Assembly (NCBI GenBank): GCA_963920665.1
Contig: OY987269.1
Span: 22,632,501 to 22,696,500, forward strand
From: Straminergon stramineum
Lineage: Eukaryota > Streptophyta > Bryopsida > Hypnales > Calliergonaceae
Direction: 5' to 3'
Length of the DNA stretch: 64,000 nucleotides
Shown here: piece by piece, positions 24,601-37,610 of the stretch
Numbering within the stretch: the first letter of the stretch is position 1
Layout: each line of letters starts with the position of its first letter
Position numbers and translations under genes: made by a program
Notes under the pieces: generated by a model
What the model was told of the DNA's origin: nothing
Databases searched by the model: none
Seen by the model: only the letters and a program-made list of their open reading frames with translations

Positions 24601-27476
24601 CAGAATGCTAACTCCAGTGATAGTGACGCTAGCAGCAGCAGCAGTAGCGACGAGGAGGAAGAAAATCAGGAAGCTGCTGGAGCGGGCAAGGGTAGGTCAA
24701 AGTTACTAGCCAAGGCTAAGGCAGCTACATTCGAAGCCTTACAGTTTGATGAGGAGGCCGACGTTCCCAAGACTGGTCTTTTTGCTCTTCCTTTCATGGT
24801 AAGCATCACTCCACCAAAAATCGTAATGAATGTGGGTTCGAAATGAATGGGCCAGGAATATACTGCGGGTTTCGAAATTTTCGTATTAAAAAGATTTCTT
24901 GCACATGAACACGTATTTTATTACAGTGGAAACCAACTTCTTTGTAATTCGTAGTATCCGTCGTAATTTTAGTTTTGGGAATATTTTTTAAAACTCGAAC
25001 AGAAAGATCCGCCCTGTTCGATTGTTCTTTTGGGGTGTTACCTCTATGTATTGTACCTGCAAAAGGTACTTTGTTCTCAGCTCGTTTTTTCCTATCTTCC
25101 ATATTGACTTTGATTTTCCCTTGACGAGGCATGTGATTCTTCGATGTTTCTGGATTTGGTGCTGACTTTTTCCCTCTTGCAGGCTCGTGCCATGGAAAAG
25201 AAGAGGAATGAGGCTCGGGAGGAGGCATTGGCCATTCTTGAGCAGCTAGAGCAAGCCGAAGCAGACGAGGAAGGTATTGATGGAGATAGTGCAGCTTATG
25301 AGGACAGGATAAACGAAAACAAGGAAGCTGGGCACTCTGGTAGGCTTGCTTTTGGAGACCTTGCTGTGGCTTCACGAGCTCAGAATACGAAACGTTCCAA
25401 ATCGAAGCACAATGATGACGACTACTCAGATTTAGACCTTGAAGTCGATAACGAAGATGATGATGGTGATGATGATGACGACGTAGAAGTCAATGAAGAC
25501 ACCAAGAAGCGGAAGTTCCAAATGCATCCAGCAAAGAAGGCGCCTCCAAAGTCAAAATTGAAATTGGTACGTTATTATTATTTTCATGTAGATGCCTGTG
25601 CTTACTTTGTAGGTTTCGAAAGAGAAATATTGTGGCCTACAGATTTGTTCTGGGTTGGTAGTTAGGATTATTGTTTAATAACTAACAACTCTTGGCCATA
25701 TATATTTCAAATGTTGAGGATTTCTTGTCACCTTGAAATGGAAACTGACATGATGTTTGAAACAGGTTGACCCTCGAGGGAATCAGAAGTTGGGATTGGA
25801 GAGCGCGGTAGGAAATAAGTCTAATTCGGACCAAGTAAATTCTAGCAAATCGGCGAATGTTTCTGAAGAACCTACTAGCAAACGGAAGAAGAAGAAGAAA
25901 AACAAAAACAAAAACAAAAACAAATCTGACACCAGCCTTCCAGCTGCAGAAAGCGGATTAGAAGTGGGTAGAGGCCTGCAAACAGCCACCACTGGGGTCG
26001 TCGAAGTCTCATTATTCAACAAGCAGACAGGGTTTCGCAGCAGTAAATCCACAATTGCAAACATCAGTTCTACTGCAATTCCTGAGAAGAATTCAAAAGT
26101 TGGAAATCAAGCAATTGGACAGACTGCAGCATTCCTAGACTTAGATGACGATGATGATCCTTCAAAAGATAAGGGACTCGAGCTAGCGGTCAAGGGTGCA
26201 TCACAAGAAGAATTGATTCGACAAGCCTTTGCAGGAGATGATGTGGAAGCAGACTTTCAGGATACAAAATCCCGTGCTATGGACGAAGAGATTGCCAAAG
26301 TTGAAGAGCCAAAGGCATTGCCAGGGTGGGGACAATGGACTCATGCTCAGAAAAAGAAAGAACAGCCAGGGTGGAAGGAAGAGCTTGAGAAAAAGAGAAG
26401 GGAGGAAGCAATGAAGAAACGAAAGGATGCAAAGCTGCAGTTTGTTGTTATTTCAGAAAAAACAGATAAGAAGGTATGTTCTGGTTCTCATGCTTTGTGT
26501 CGAGCACTTGGAGGATGTTGACACGAGAACTTTTGCAATGTGATGTTCCTGGGCAGGTTTGAGCTTCTGGTTTTATGTATTTGAATGTCACAGATTCCTT
26601 GACTTCTGAAGTGTTCATGTTCTGTCTGTCAGGGTGCCAAGTATCATGCTACCAAGGTGCCCTTTCCAATGAAGACAAAGGAGGTGTTTGAGCAATCACT
26701 GCGAATGCCAATTGGTCGTGAGTATAATGGAGAAAAAGTATTTCGTGATATGATTCGTCCCTCGGTAAGCCCTTATTTCGGTCTCTTTGATTTAATTATG
26801 TTTGTTTGCCTACTGATTCACGCGCTAGCGAGGTAGTGCAGGGCAATTTGGAGAGGTTTACTATGCTAGATTTTGTCGTCTGGTTTGTGCTGTTCCGAGT
26901 ACGAAACTATGGAGTTCTCCCTAAAGAATCTCAGAATAATGAGAAATAAGTGCTTGATGACACGATTATATTTGTTTGTTCTCTAAGATTTGTTAGGAAT
27001 GTATGTCTGGATGGATTAAATAACTTCGATTTATGAGACTAAATTCTTAACCTGCATAATGGTAACCAATTCGATATCATATTTCCCAATGCTTTTGTGT
27101 CGTATTGATTTTATTTCATAAAAAATGCCTTGTAACTTTCTATTGGTTCATTTTGTTACCTTCTTTGATGCTACCTAAATAATATGTTTAAAACACCTAT
27201 ATATACTTTCAAAGCGACCATTTCTGGCCATGGGCTCTTTGGATTGAACTTGTTCAGGGAAAATCGACGACTAAATCTCTGTCCTAAAGAAGCTAGAACA
27301 TCTTTTTTCAATTTCACTAAGCAGTTAGAACTGTGGATATCCTACAGGAGCTGAAGACTGCTGGAGTGATAATCGACCCTATCAAGCTTGATAAATCTGT
27401 TAAAAGACCAGCTGATAATCCCGAGACGCGCATTGTTAAGAAGAGGCGAGCACGGCCGAACAAGGGGGACAAGTGA
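21655..27476 (+). CDS. UTP14: U3 snoRNP / SSU processome protein UTP14
   Basis: Nine exons: 21655-21939, 22039-22306, 23031-23515, 24000-24212, 24460-24798, 25183-25566, 25766-26473, 26633-26764 and 27348-27476. All phases agree and give 980 aa. Family knowledge: UTP14 acts in the nucleolus in 18S rRNA maturation and stimulates the DEAH helicase that removes U3. Sequence landmarks are an Arg-Gly-rich start (residues 4-20), acidic tracts (about 50-170), the core EEVRERQQRLSKMRSLLF and KSKTFRRL (about 350-385), MTLKHKNTSRWAKR (about 420), a Ser/acid tract, a Lys-rich tract (about 695-710), the motif LPGWGQW (about 850), and the conserved C-terminal FVVISEKTDKK...YHATKVPFP and LRMPIGREYN. The last exon (ELKTAGVIIDPIKL) was placed by phase and family ending; nearer AG sites give stops. 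Two telo-boxes precede the ATG. Confidence 0.95.
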
Positions 27477-29664
27477 TCCTTATTGGGAGTATTCCATTGT
27501 AAATGCTGATGTTGAATCAAAATTGAAGAGATTCATGACGCATCACAACTGGCTGAATCAACCTGGACCATATTATCCTTCTACTTCAGCGGCGTTCATC
27601 TTCAGATTAGCCTTATGATCTCTCATCTTCAAATTCTCCTTTTGGGTACTCATTCATCACCTGAGTTTAAGATTAATTTACTTTGTATAATAGAGTCGCC
27701 TCTGACAATTAGTAGGCTATTTTTAATTAGTAGGTGGAGGTATTGGGAGGTGGTTTGTTTCCGACCTTCTTGCATGCTGTATCAATTTTTCCCACCAACT
27801 GGCAGACCACTGACGTCTGTTTGCACTCGGCTAAGAATCGCCTTTTTTTCATCGTGATTGTTGTGTATTTAGATCTTGAGAATATAGTACACAGTTTGAA
27901 ATGAAAGGGATTTGCCGCTTTATTTGCAGGGTTTGCTGGTGTTACAATGGTCAGATCATCCTTCTGATCTCACATTGTTCTTGGTACATTAGCAGGCAGG
28001 GATCTACCATCTACACCCTGACTGATCTGTTTACCGCAAACCCTTGAGTGTCAGACCCAGAGCGAGAGGCTTGGTCAACTACGGTCCGACTTCTTGATAT
28101 TATTCTCTTTGAGTTCTGTGAGAGATGCATTTATGAAGCTAAGTTTTGTATTTCAGATCACAAATTAAATGTCGGTCTTACATCAAAATTTTTGTTAGAA
28201 TATTCTTACAATATCTTTGAGGTTGTCCATTGCCTGGAGGGCAGAAGCTCAATCACTAATTACCAAAAACATTTCAAAAAAATATATGATTTACCAAATT
28301 TTGGATGAAGTTTACTAATTGTAGTCAATGTGATGATAAAAATGATAGATGCATATACAAAATGGATGATTGTCATAATAACAAAAAGCTTGCAAAGCAA
28401 ATTAATGTTTCCTAACAATAATTGGAGAAAATTGATACTCCGTATTAGTTTATTATAAACTAGTCAAAATGAAAAAATTGTTTGAGTTTTGCATTTGTAG
28501 AATAAAAAATTATCAGAGTTAAAAAAATCTCAAATTCTAATATAATCACAGTAGGTTTGCAAGTAATAAGTTGAATATAGGAAATGTAAAACAATTATTG
28601 GTCAAGTGTACCATCCACATTGCTTACTACTTCTAATTTTTTATTGACATAAAACTTCCCTTCATGTACTTCATTGTCCCCACTTAACCTCAAAAAGGAT
28701 TGTTTCTTTGAGGTTCAAAATTACTTCAAAATACTTGTATCTAGCAAGGCTTAAATCTTCATCTATATTTATTCCTTAACAAATTAAATTGTAGAATTTT
28801 TTGGTCAACTTGTGCAAGTACGTTGTCTCAACATTTTAAGGCATAAATCCCCACCCATTGTAAATTCAATGTGCCTAAACTTCAAAATGTAGGTTTTCTA
28901 GCCCTTCACAAAGGTGATGTTTTATATTCAACATTTTAAGGAAGAAAAACATATGTCCCATAACTTATATATTTCAATCAATATGTTGAAAAATAGGTTG
29001 AGAAGACATAGCAAGAAATTTAACCAGAAAAACATTCATCTTTAAAAAATTCTAAAGTGGAAGATGGTACTCAATGGAAAAACAACATCTAAATAGCTAA
29101 TAACTTTGATAAGAATTTGAGAATTATAAGTCTTAATGATAAGAATGTTCTTTTTTCATAATAAATTTGTAGTTGCACACTTTGACATTGAAATAAATAA
29201 ATAAATTATCACTTTGGCAATGTTTACTGGAATGGTGTCAAATAGAGTTTGACATAAAGATTAGGATGATTAGCACCCATTTTGAAGATTTCATGAAAAA
29301 AATCGAAATTATGATGACACTAGGATATATCTAAGTCCTCAAAAAACCCAAAGCAAGTTCCTTAGACCTTCAATGGTTAACTAAATGCCCAAGGCACCAA
29401 ATTTTGGTGTCAATGACACTTTGAAGTTAGATAAAACCTAACCAAGTTGCTATTTTTAGTAGCTTATATTTTAGAAAAATTATTTTTTAAGTCTAATTTT
29501 AGCATAAAAAATCTAATTTTGAAAATGATTGATTATGGTTTTTCTATTCAAGATTTTGTGTAAGGGGGTCCACTGCAATCTTGACTTTCCATAGTGTTAG
29601 GGACTCTTGGAAATGAGCCTCAAATACACTAGATCTTAGAGAAAAAATCACATTTGAAATTCAT
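27477..29664. other. UTP14 3' flank, then AT-rich spacer
   Basis: The first roughly 550 bases have gene-like composition and probably include the 3' UTR. Beyond about 28100 the sequence is AT-rich. A stretch near 28725-28815 ('ttcaaaatacttgtatctag', 'aatcttcatctatatttatt') resembles 3735-3835, marking another low-copy repeat. No gene is supported. Confidence 0.4.
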
Positions 29665-29894
29665 TTAACCCTTAAACGCATGGCTAGTGACCGTGGAAAT
29701 CAGCCATTTTGGAACTATATGACATCATCCACTTTAAAAAAATAAAAAATATCCATTGGGAGTCAAACTATTGTAGAAGATCTCTCCTTTCCACCCCTAA
29801 TTCCAAGGATGAATAGTTGCAATTTTGTCCTACATAGGAGAATTCTTTGTCATTCATTGGACAATAATCGTCTGCCACGTTGTTCAAGGGTCAA
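29665..29894 (+). mobile_element. TTAA-bounded family B, copy 1 (about 230 bp)
   Basis: Starts TTAACCCTTAAACGCATGGC and shares order and wording with copies at 48504 and 54646: 'tgtgacatcatc' type word, 'ggtcaaa', 'agatctc.cct', 'gatgaatagttg'. The right end is degraded (GGGTCAA). No coding capacity. Confidence 0.55.
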
Positions 29895-30253
29895 AAGAAT
29901 TGTAGAATAGATTTTGAGAAGCCACAAATTAATTGGATTTTTGTATATTAGGCCCTTTGACCTCATAATGGTGACCAACTTTTTAGATTTGACATGTGAA
30001 AAGAGGATTGAAAGACTTCAAATCACTTTTGCAGTTTTAACACCCTCATGATCAAACATTATAATCTTTCAATCCATAAGTGATATGTTGTGTTTTCTTT
30101 TCCTAAAATTTTGATCTCAAACATGTCTACTTTGAGTATATATGGTTACAAATCAAAAGAAATTGATACAACTTATCAAAATGATGGATTTTTGTTTCAA
30201 TTCAAAGCAAATTCCTAGAAGCTCAAAAATTGCTTGCGGCATTTAGGGCTTAA
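29895..30253 (+). repeat. Repeat segment shared with 44020-44310, ending in TTAA
   Basis: The words 'ctttgacctcataatggtgacca', 'cgtgaa.agagga' and 'gcaaattcctagaagctcaaaaa' have counterparts in the same order near 44110-44300. The segment ends TTTAGGGCTTAA at 30242-30253, again a TTAA-type terminus in reverse. It may be the right part of a larger TTAA element that starts at 29665. Confidence 0.4.
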
Positions 30254-31088
30254 TAAATGCACCATTTTATCTGGTCATAATCTCAATGCAAACAAGTCCT
30301 GTCATTTTAACAAGTTTTGATTTGCAAAGAACCAATTTTAGAGCAATAATGCTAAAGTGTAAAAGCCAAAATTGCTGCAAAGCCAAAGCACAGCGAATAG
30401 CAGAGAGCTATGACAATAAAGTTTCAAAATAGTAGTAATATCCGTAAAGAGGCTAAAGATTCCACATGGAACTGATTTCATAGGGTTTTATACTCTGATA
30501 GACTCGAGTATATCATGTGCCTTTTGATCCACTTCACGGATGCCAGATGATGAAGAACAACCGCAGGTGAATGCCTCCCCAGCCATTGAGGCCTTGTAGG
30601 TCCTTACCTCTGGTTATCCTTCGTAATCCGCTTTGCCATATCCTAGTACATAGAAACCATTTCAGCACTATTTGTACATGCGATTTGACCACAGGGACAC
30701 CGAGCCTTCCCCCACAGAAGAAATAATATCCAGACACCAAATGCAGACATTGAGAGAGGTTACTCTGCAGAAGCAGGCATGTATTAAAATAGCAGGCACT
30801 CCACTTTCCGCGTAACACATCATTTCAGTGTGCATACGAGTACGTTACATAATTCAATGACCTGATATACACGTACATCTGTTTGTACTTTGCTCAACAA
30901 TTCTTGTACCCACCACTACCTGCTGTCTAACTTAGTTAAATCAATCCAAGTGCAGCAAAATGAAGTAGTGAAAAAATCCTAGTTGTATGCCTAAAATTCA
31001 CTAATAAAACCGTGCCAACATAGTTGACACCAATCCATGGCCAAACAATAATTTGGACCACTTCATACCTCTAAACCCATAAGAAAGC
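30254..31088 (-). other. Desaturase 3' flank
   Basis: Mixed-composition sequence downstream of the desaturase stop, probably 3' UTR in part. The minus-strand open frame at 30534-30818 has no recognisable protein features. Confidence 0.35.
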
Positions 31089-33995
31089 TCAAGTAGATTT
31101 CAAAGCCAGCTTTTCCATTTGATCTTGTCTTGGAAGTTTCACCTTTGTGGCCAATCCCACAGACTCCAAACCACGGATGACCCACCAAGTAGGATCTAAC
31201 TGCCACCATTCCAGGCCGTGACGAGCAGAGTACTCAAACGCATGATGGTTGTTATGCCAACCTTCACCAAAAGCAAGCAAAGCTACCCACCTGCGAAAGA
31301 TTAAAGTCTCGAAATTAGTCAGGAAAAAGCACCACAGCAATGTAATAGCATAGTTAAATTGCTTGCGGCATGTTAAGAAACATCTGGTAACTGAGTAGGC
31401 TACAGGATGGTTCGTAATTTTATTCGTAATTCTTAATGATAGTTAATTTGAATGTCATACAGTAATTAACGACACAGTATCCAGTTCAAACGGAATAAGA
31501 TTGTAAGACTGTAAAAAAAATCAGCACAAAAATTCGAACCTGATTTAAGAACAACTTTTCAATAATGAAAAAAATTGAAGCTTAGTGGTATAAAAACTTT
31601 ATTCATATATATACCATTAAGCCGACTACATACAATAGATCAGTTCAACAAAATTTAGGAGGAAATCGGAAATTTACCAATTGTTTCGAGATAAGTCACC
31701 GGTATTCCATGACTGTGTACCCCATACGTGAGATGCAGAGTTCACAAACCATGTAATGTGATATACCCACACGGTCCTCACAGCCTGGAGACAACCCGAG
31801 TCAAACCCGTCAAATTCAGAGAAAAAAACCAATAGACGCAATAGCACTTGGGAGCACGAAGTGTAAATCAGAAATGGAATTTCAACATATACACACATAC
31901 ACCCAAAAGAAGTGAGATTGACAAGAGAAAGCAAACAAAACAGGTAGTTGAAAGATTTACCATGCCCCACACAATGTAAGGAAATCCACCCAAGGCGTAC
32001 AAAGCAACGGCCATCATAATAGGATGAATGGAATAAGTTTTCTGAATGAAGTTGTAAAATGGATCCTTGTCCATGTCCGAGACATTGTTGCGCGCACCCA
32101 CCTGCAAAAAAAAAGCCACGCATTTAGCATCTACAAACTACATACCCTTTTACATCATTTCTCTTTACACATCGATGAACCGGTTAAGTAAGGAAACCTC
32201 TCAAATGATTCCCTATCAAAGTTCACAAAGTTAATAATGGTAAAGTATGTTAATCAGCTAAAACATCACATCAACATTAAGATGGCGTCAGATCAATAGT
32301 TGGCAATATAATATCAAATTTATGCAAAGAACGCTAACTAACATTGACTAAACACAAGGACTACATCAATATAATGCCAAATAACTTAACATTCCAAACT
32401 TTAACACTTTAATAGTAGTTAGAGTCTCTGTTGTGATGAAACAATAAGGATCTACGCCAGTGCTAGAGATTCGAATGGTAAGCAATGAACTCACTCGTTC
32501 TTGCGTCTTGCTGTCATCGAGTAACCAGCCCATGTGACTATGCCAGAAACCCTCATAAGGAGTATGGGGATCATTCTCTGTATCACAATGTTGATGGTGA
32601 TAACGATGAGAGCTCACCCATTCGATCGGATCACCCTGCACAACATATCCACAACTGACAACTGAGAAAAAAATCTTCAAAACATCCCGCCATATAAGGA
32701 GTCCACGTGGTGAATTTTACTCCCCATACCACACTCAACTCCACCAAAGGTATAAACCACAGACGCTTCAAAGAAGCAATCCCAACATTCCCAACCGATT
32801 GATAACGTGCATTCACATAATCTCAACCAATCCCAAAGCTAATGACATTAAAGTATTTTATCACAATAGGCTCCCAACACAGAAAAACATTCCATCACAC
32901 AAGGAGTCAGAGTACTGGGGCATTCTTCCCAAACAAGCCCAGCCTTCACATACCACTCTCTACTCCACCAAAACTATCAACCACAGAAACTTCCAAAACA
33001 GCATCCCAGCATTCCCAAACAATTGCACAGAGGCATTCACGCACTCTTAAGCAATCCCAGCGCAACAGACTCCCAACATAGAAAAAAATTCCACCACATA
33101 AGGAGTCCAAGTGCTGCGGCCTACTTTCCAGGCAAGCCCACCCTTCATATACCAAATCCCAACTATACCAAAACAATCAACCACAGAGACTTCCCCACAA
33201 GCATCCCAACATTCCCAAACAATTGCAAAGGTGCATTCACACAATCTCAATTACAACCTCAAGCAATCCCCGAGCGAAAAACTCCCATTCAAAATCTCGA
33301 CTTACCTGAACGGCTTGCACTCCACAATACGCGAACGTATACTCCAACCACTTGGGCACCTTGAAGCTCTTGTGCGACAAGTGTCGGTGATACGACAACG
33401 TGATCCCCAACATACCAGTGATCACATACAATCCCAGAAACACTCCGAACGCGTTCCATGAAAATGTCGCAGGGGCGAACAAACACAACCCATGCATAAA
33501 CGCCATAAACCCCGCATACGTCAAGTCCTTCGAAGTCCATTGACGGTTCTTGAAGTAGTTTCTGCGCTTGCGCACCACCACATCCGACAACCATATCTTC
33601 GAAGGCGGTGGCTGCTGCTGCTGAACCTCCTCCTCGGGCTTCGCCTCCACAGACACCGTCGACTCCTCCAACACACACTTCACAAGGGATACATTACTAC
33701 GAGGCACCAGCAATCCCTTCAAAGAAGCGCCCAACAATTCTCGCCTAGGAAACGCCGCCCTCAGGGATACACGTCCATTCCTAATGGTAATAGCGCCATT
33801 CAAGTTGTTGCGTCGGGATGCTGCTGCTGCTGCTGCTCGTTGCACAACAGAGACAGCAGAAGGGGGTATTACTCGGTGCTGCCTGGTCAACGAAACCGTC
33901 TGCAAACTGCACGACGACATTGAAACCGCCGCCGCCATCGCCATGCTCGCCCCACCTTCCAATGCAACCTTCCCCTCTTCTGAATGCACACCCAA
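31089..33995 (-). CDS. ADS: Plastid-type acyl-lipid/acyl-CoA desaturase, FAD5/ADS family
   Basis: Exons, in reading order: 33995-33306, 32635-32495, 32101-31961, 31784-31678 and 31290-31089. Phases 0, 0, 0 and 2 fit and give 426 aa. The three di-iron histidine boxes are present: HRHLSH (203-208), HRYHH (240-244) and HNNHH (372-376), with a membrane segment around FMAFMHGLCLFAPATF and another near MMAVALYALGGFPYIVWG. Family knowledge: the enzyme inserts a cis double bond into saturated acyl chains. FAD5-type members act on palmitate of plastid galactolipid, ADS members on acyl-CoA. The first roughly 130 residues are rich in Ser, Ala and Arg with few acids, which suggests a chloroplast transit peptide. 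Met18, Met20 or Met26 are alternative starts that would look more typical for a transit peptide. Intron 1 holds a tandem repeat. Confidence 0.93.
32640..33300. repeat. Tandem repeat filling intron 1 of the desaturase gene
   Basis: About three units of roughly 200 bp. The word 'aaggagtc' recurs at about 32696, 32901 and 33100, and 'cccaacattcccaa' (with variants), 'accacag' and 'gcattcac' recur in the same order. The array spans almost the whole intron between exon 2 and exon 1. Units are diverged by point changes and small gaps. Confidence 0.7.
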
Positions 33996-35061
33996 GGTTT
34001 TTCACTACAACACCAAACAGAAAATCTAAAAACGCTCCTCAGATACTCCAATCCAATCGAACAACACCAGAAAAGCTCTCCTCCCTCAGTCGAGAGATCA
34101 AGGAGGCAATGGGTTTTGTTTGATTTGGGTTCCAAGTTTCCTTTAGCAAGCACGCACACAACACCCCCAATCCAAGCAACCACTATATAATGCTACCCCC
34201 AATTCGAAATGCTTCACTCAAATTCAAAATGCAAACCTCCATGTGGCAATGTGGGTTGCCAGGAGTAACTGAATGGCAGGCAATCCCCGAACCTGCAAGG
34301 CAATAGGGAGCCACACAAGCAATCTATTGCGAGCGCCGCTGTTGGTGATGTAACCAAAGGCAAAGTCGGTCTCGTGGCGTGGACTGGTCTGGTAGTTTGC
34401 CCTCGGATAGGGAAGACGATGGGGGAACTGTTGATATCTGTAGAATCCAAGGCGGGTATCAATAGGCGCGGTGTCTAATGGGCGGGGAAAATGATGTGGC
34501 TAGGCTGGGCAGACGGGCACACGGCGACGGCGTGTCGTAGTTGGTGAGGAACACGCGACGGGTGTATGAAGGTATCAAAAGGGTATCAAAAGGGTTTCTG
34601 AAGGGTATATGGGGGGCATGGGTTCAGGGGCGGTGGGCGGTTCCGGATCGGGTATCGGGTGGAGATGTTCGCGGTGATCGTTATGGGAAATATGGGAAAC
34701 TATCTGCGGATGCGATTCGTCGCTGAAATGCCGCCATGTGTCGTGGATCTGATTCGTCAGCATCCGTCACATCAACTTGTGGCTCTGATTGAATTTCGAT
34801 GAGGCCCCTTAAGTTGGACACCATATTTAAACGGCAAAGGTGGGCCATTTTTTTGGGGTGTGTGTGACATTTATACCTTTTGGGACTTTTTCGTCTCATG
34901 GTGGGGAAAGGGTAAACCTCTAGATGCTCAACCACCTAGCTAGTGGATGAAGAATGTTTTGAAAAGTGAACTTCATTCAATTAAAATTCATCCGAACAAT
35001 ATGAATGGAAGGAGAAAAGAGTATTTTAAAATCTACACCGAACAACGATGTAGATATTTTG
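33996..35061. other. Desaturase upstream region and spacer
   Basis: Gene-like composition up to about 34900, presumably 5' UTR and promoter of the desaturase. GGGTATC words recur at 34573-34660, and there is a G-rich stretch. No gene recognised. Confidence 0.4.
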
Positions 35062-35404
35062 CATTAGAGGAGAATTGAGGGCTTCAAGAGTCCTTTTCAA
35101 GGCTATTCCTTGCATTGTTCCCTATGCTCCCAGAAATTGGGAATTAGCCCATAATGGGCTGAAGTTCCGAATTACTGAAGAAAAAAAATTAAAAATTTTT
35201 TTCTCCCAAACTTTCTATAAAGTACTAATAAACCTAAAACTGAATTTTAAAAAAATGTTCTTCAAAAATAATAATTTAAAATAATATTATTTTCTGACGT
35301 GGCAGTGTCTGTGCCACGTCATACTGCTGATGTGGCGAGTTCCCACACCTTGGGAACTCAAAATAACTTGTGGCCTCTTCATGCCCTCAAATCTCTTCTA
35401 ATGG
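35062..35404. repeat. Inverted-repeat element, CATTAG family, copy 2
   Basis: Starts CATTAGAGGAGAATTGAGGG and ends with the reverse complement of CATTAGAAGAGATTTGAGGG. Both arms extend inward with related words (CTTCAAGAG and CATGAAGAG). Same family as 3839-4118. It contains a small perfect hairpin at 35296-35320. Confidence 0.6.
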
Positions 35405-36658
35405 AGGATGAATTAGTGTAGACTGCTAGCACATTCAATGTCATGTGATTCTACAAATGAATGTTGAAAGATTAATAAAAAGTATAGTTTAGAGAATATT
35501 TTGGTATGGTAAAAGATAGAATCTTAAGTATTATATATATATAATTTTATTTTTTATATTTTTTATAATTTTTTTATAATTTTTTTAAATTGGCATGTGT
35601 CTACTTCAGTATTTTGCAAATCGTATTTAATTTAACACATGGATGTAGAAATCGTTAGTGCATTGCAATCTTAGTTATAATGAATTTTTAACCCCTAATG
35701 AACTATGAATCCAATGTTGGATTTTTTCAAAATGTGGGGTGGCTCTATTAAAATTAATTCCTTAGGAATTTCCCTCAAAAACAATTTTTATCCCACACAA
35801 TATCACCTAGTCTTATCATGGTAGTGCATAACATTATTAATCTTGAATTCTAGAAAGATGGGACCATTACCATAGGTTTAAGTGTGAGCATCCATTCACT
35901 TTGGATGTTGCCATTTTGTGATTTAAAAAAGAAATTCAAAGATAAAATCACTTGTCTTCTATTAGTCAAAAGAACTTCAAAAAATTTAGTGAAAATTTGG
36001 AATTATTGTAAAAATCGAGAATTACCATTGACATTCTTGTACATTACATCGACAACATTTGCTAAGCACATAGGATAATGCCGGGCATCAAAGATATAGG
36101 CTTGAAGACTTCTTAAGGGAGCAAGCAAGAATGATATAAAAATGCAACTGTGAAGGATTTCGAAGGTGTGGCAACTCAAATTCTTGAGTAGCTGCAATGC
36201 CTTCCAACAACAAAACTCTAGTAATGGTAGGTCGCTGAAAATCAACAACCAAAGCTTAGATAGAAATCTCAAAAATTAGATAATAAGTACCCACATTGGG
36301 GCAACCAAGAAGGTAAGGCAAACCATGGAGGCCTAGGGTTGAGAGATGTATATGCAATTGTTGACACCTTCAAGTTTCAATATGCCAACTATAGTATTGT
36401 GCGTGGTACAATGGTAGTTCAATCCCTATTATATAATTTTTATGACTTTTTGTTGTTCTTTGAACTTATACAAAATTATACATTGTATTCCTTTGGTCTT
36501 TTCTTATCAAAACTACTTAAAGATGTCATTTTCAAGGCATTGAGTGAAAAACACACGTAAAAAATTTCTCTCGATGCAAAACCATAGGGCCTTGTACGAA
36601 ATGTATAAAATCCTTGAAATGCTTAAAGCTCACATTCTCATGTTGACAAAATTTTGAG
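35405..36658. other. AT-rich spacer with one family-type terminus
   Basis: TTAACCCCTAATGAACTATG at 35688 resembles the isolated terminus at 18505. Otherwise no gene or clear structure is seen. Confidence 0.35.
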
Positions 36659-37610
36659 TTAACCCCTAGAGGACCAAACAGTGTTTTTTGGCAATATAGC
36701 AATTTTGGGCAACTCACTATGAATGGAATTCTTTTTTTCTTATGAAATTTTCACACAACATGTGCCAAAGGAGTAGCTTTAAGGCCCAACAATTTTCATA
36801 ACTTTTGAATTCATGGTTAAAAAGTTATTGTATGATATGTAGTTTTCATTGCTCAGTAAGCAACCCATGTAGCAAAAAAAACTTCTTTAAAAATCACTTT
36901 TTTTTAAAATAAAAATTTGAAATGGATTTTCTAGATTTTTACATACGTGCAAAGCTTTTAATCATTCCATTTTGATTTATGAGATGAAAGTTATGAAGAG
37001 TTTTCGTTGTGGGTAGTTTGTGGGTAGTAATGGAATCTCTACTATAAAATAAACTTTGCAGACCTTTATTTAACTCAATTTTTCTATATTTTTGGAAAAA
37101 AATAAACTGGTGAGGTGTAGATTGTTTATTACAACATTATAACCATTGGAATTGGCATTTTTCAATTCCATAAATAAAAGATTAACAATTTAGTATTTTG
37201 AATCATTCTCTACTTCTTTCTACTTACTAATTTTTTCCTATATGTTGTACAATTCCAAATGATCTAAAATTTTTCAAGCATGTAGCCAACATGACTTGAA
37301 GAATGAATCCAAAGAGTTACAACCATTTTGGTCATTTTTCCATAATGATCTGACCTTGTGAAGTGCAGCTTCTTGGGTTTTTGCAAGGCCAAAAAAAGGA
37401 TTTTTGTCACTTCAAATGCTAATATCTTGCAATCCAAATGGTGGAAATTTTTGAAATTTTTTCCACATCTTTCCAAACCAGCGTACTACAAGATCCTATG
37501 GTTACATTTGTCCAAAAATGTGTTTATTTTAAAATTTGGTACTTGTACTAGAAATGGCAGCTTTGGAGCATTTTTGGTGAAAACATAGTCAAAAACATTT
37601 ATGGGTTATA
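36659..37610 (-). mobile_element. TTAACCCC family A, near-intact copy A2 (about 952 bp)
   Basis: Begins TTAACCCCTAGAGGACCA. Its far end, read in reverse, is TATAACCCATAAATG, a degraded form of the same terminus. The interior matches copy A1 in reverse orientation along most of its length, for example the 'gtacaagtaccaaat' and 'gcaagatatta.catttgaag' blocks. Non-coding. Confidence 0.65.

Noticed and set aside
24806..25375. 189-codon minus-strand open frame
   Set aside because: Lies opposite intron 5 and exon 6 of UTP14, which has clear family evidence.
33492..33923. 143-codon plus-strand open frame
   Set aside because: Antisense of desaturase exon 1, low complexity (Arg/Cys/His runs) caused by the repeated codons on the other strand.
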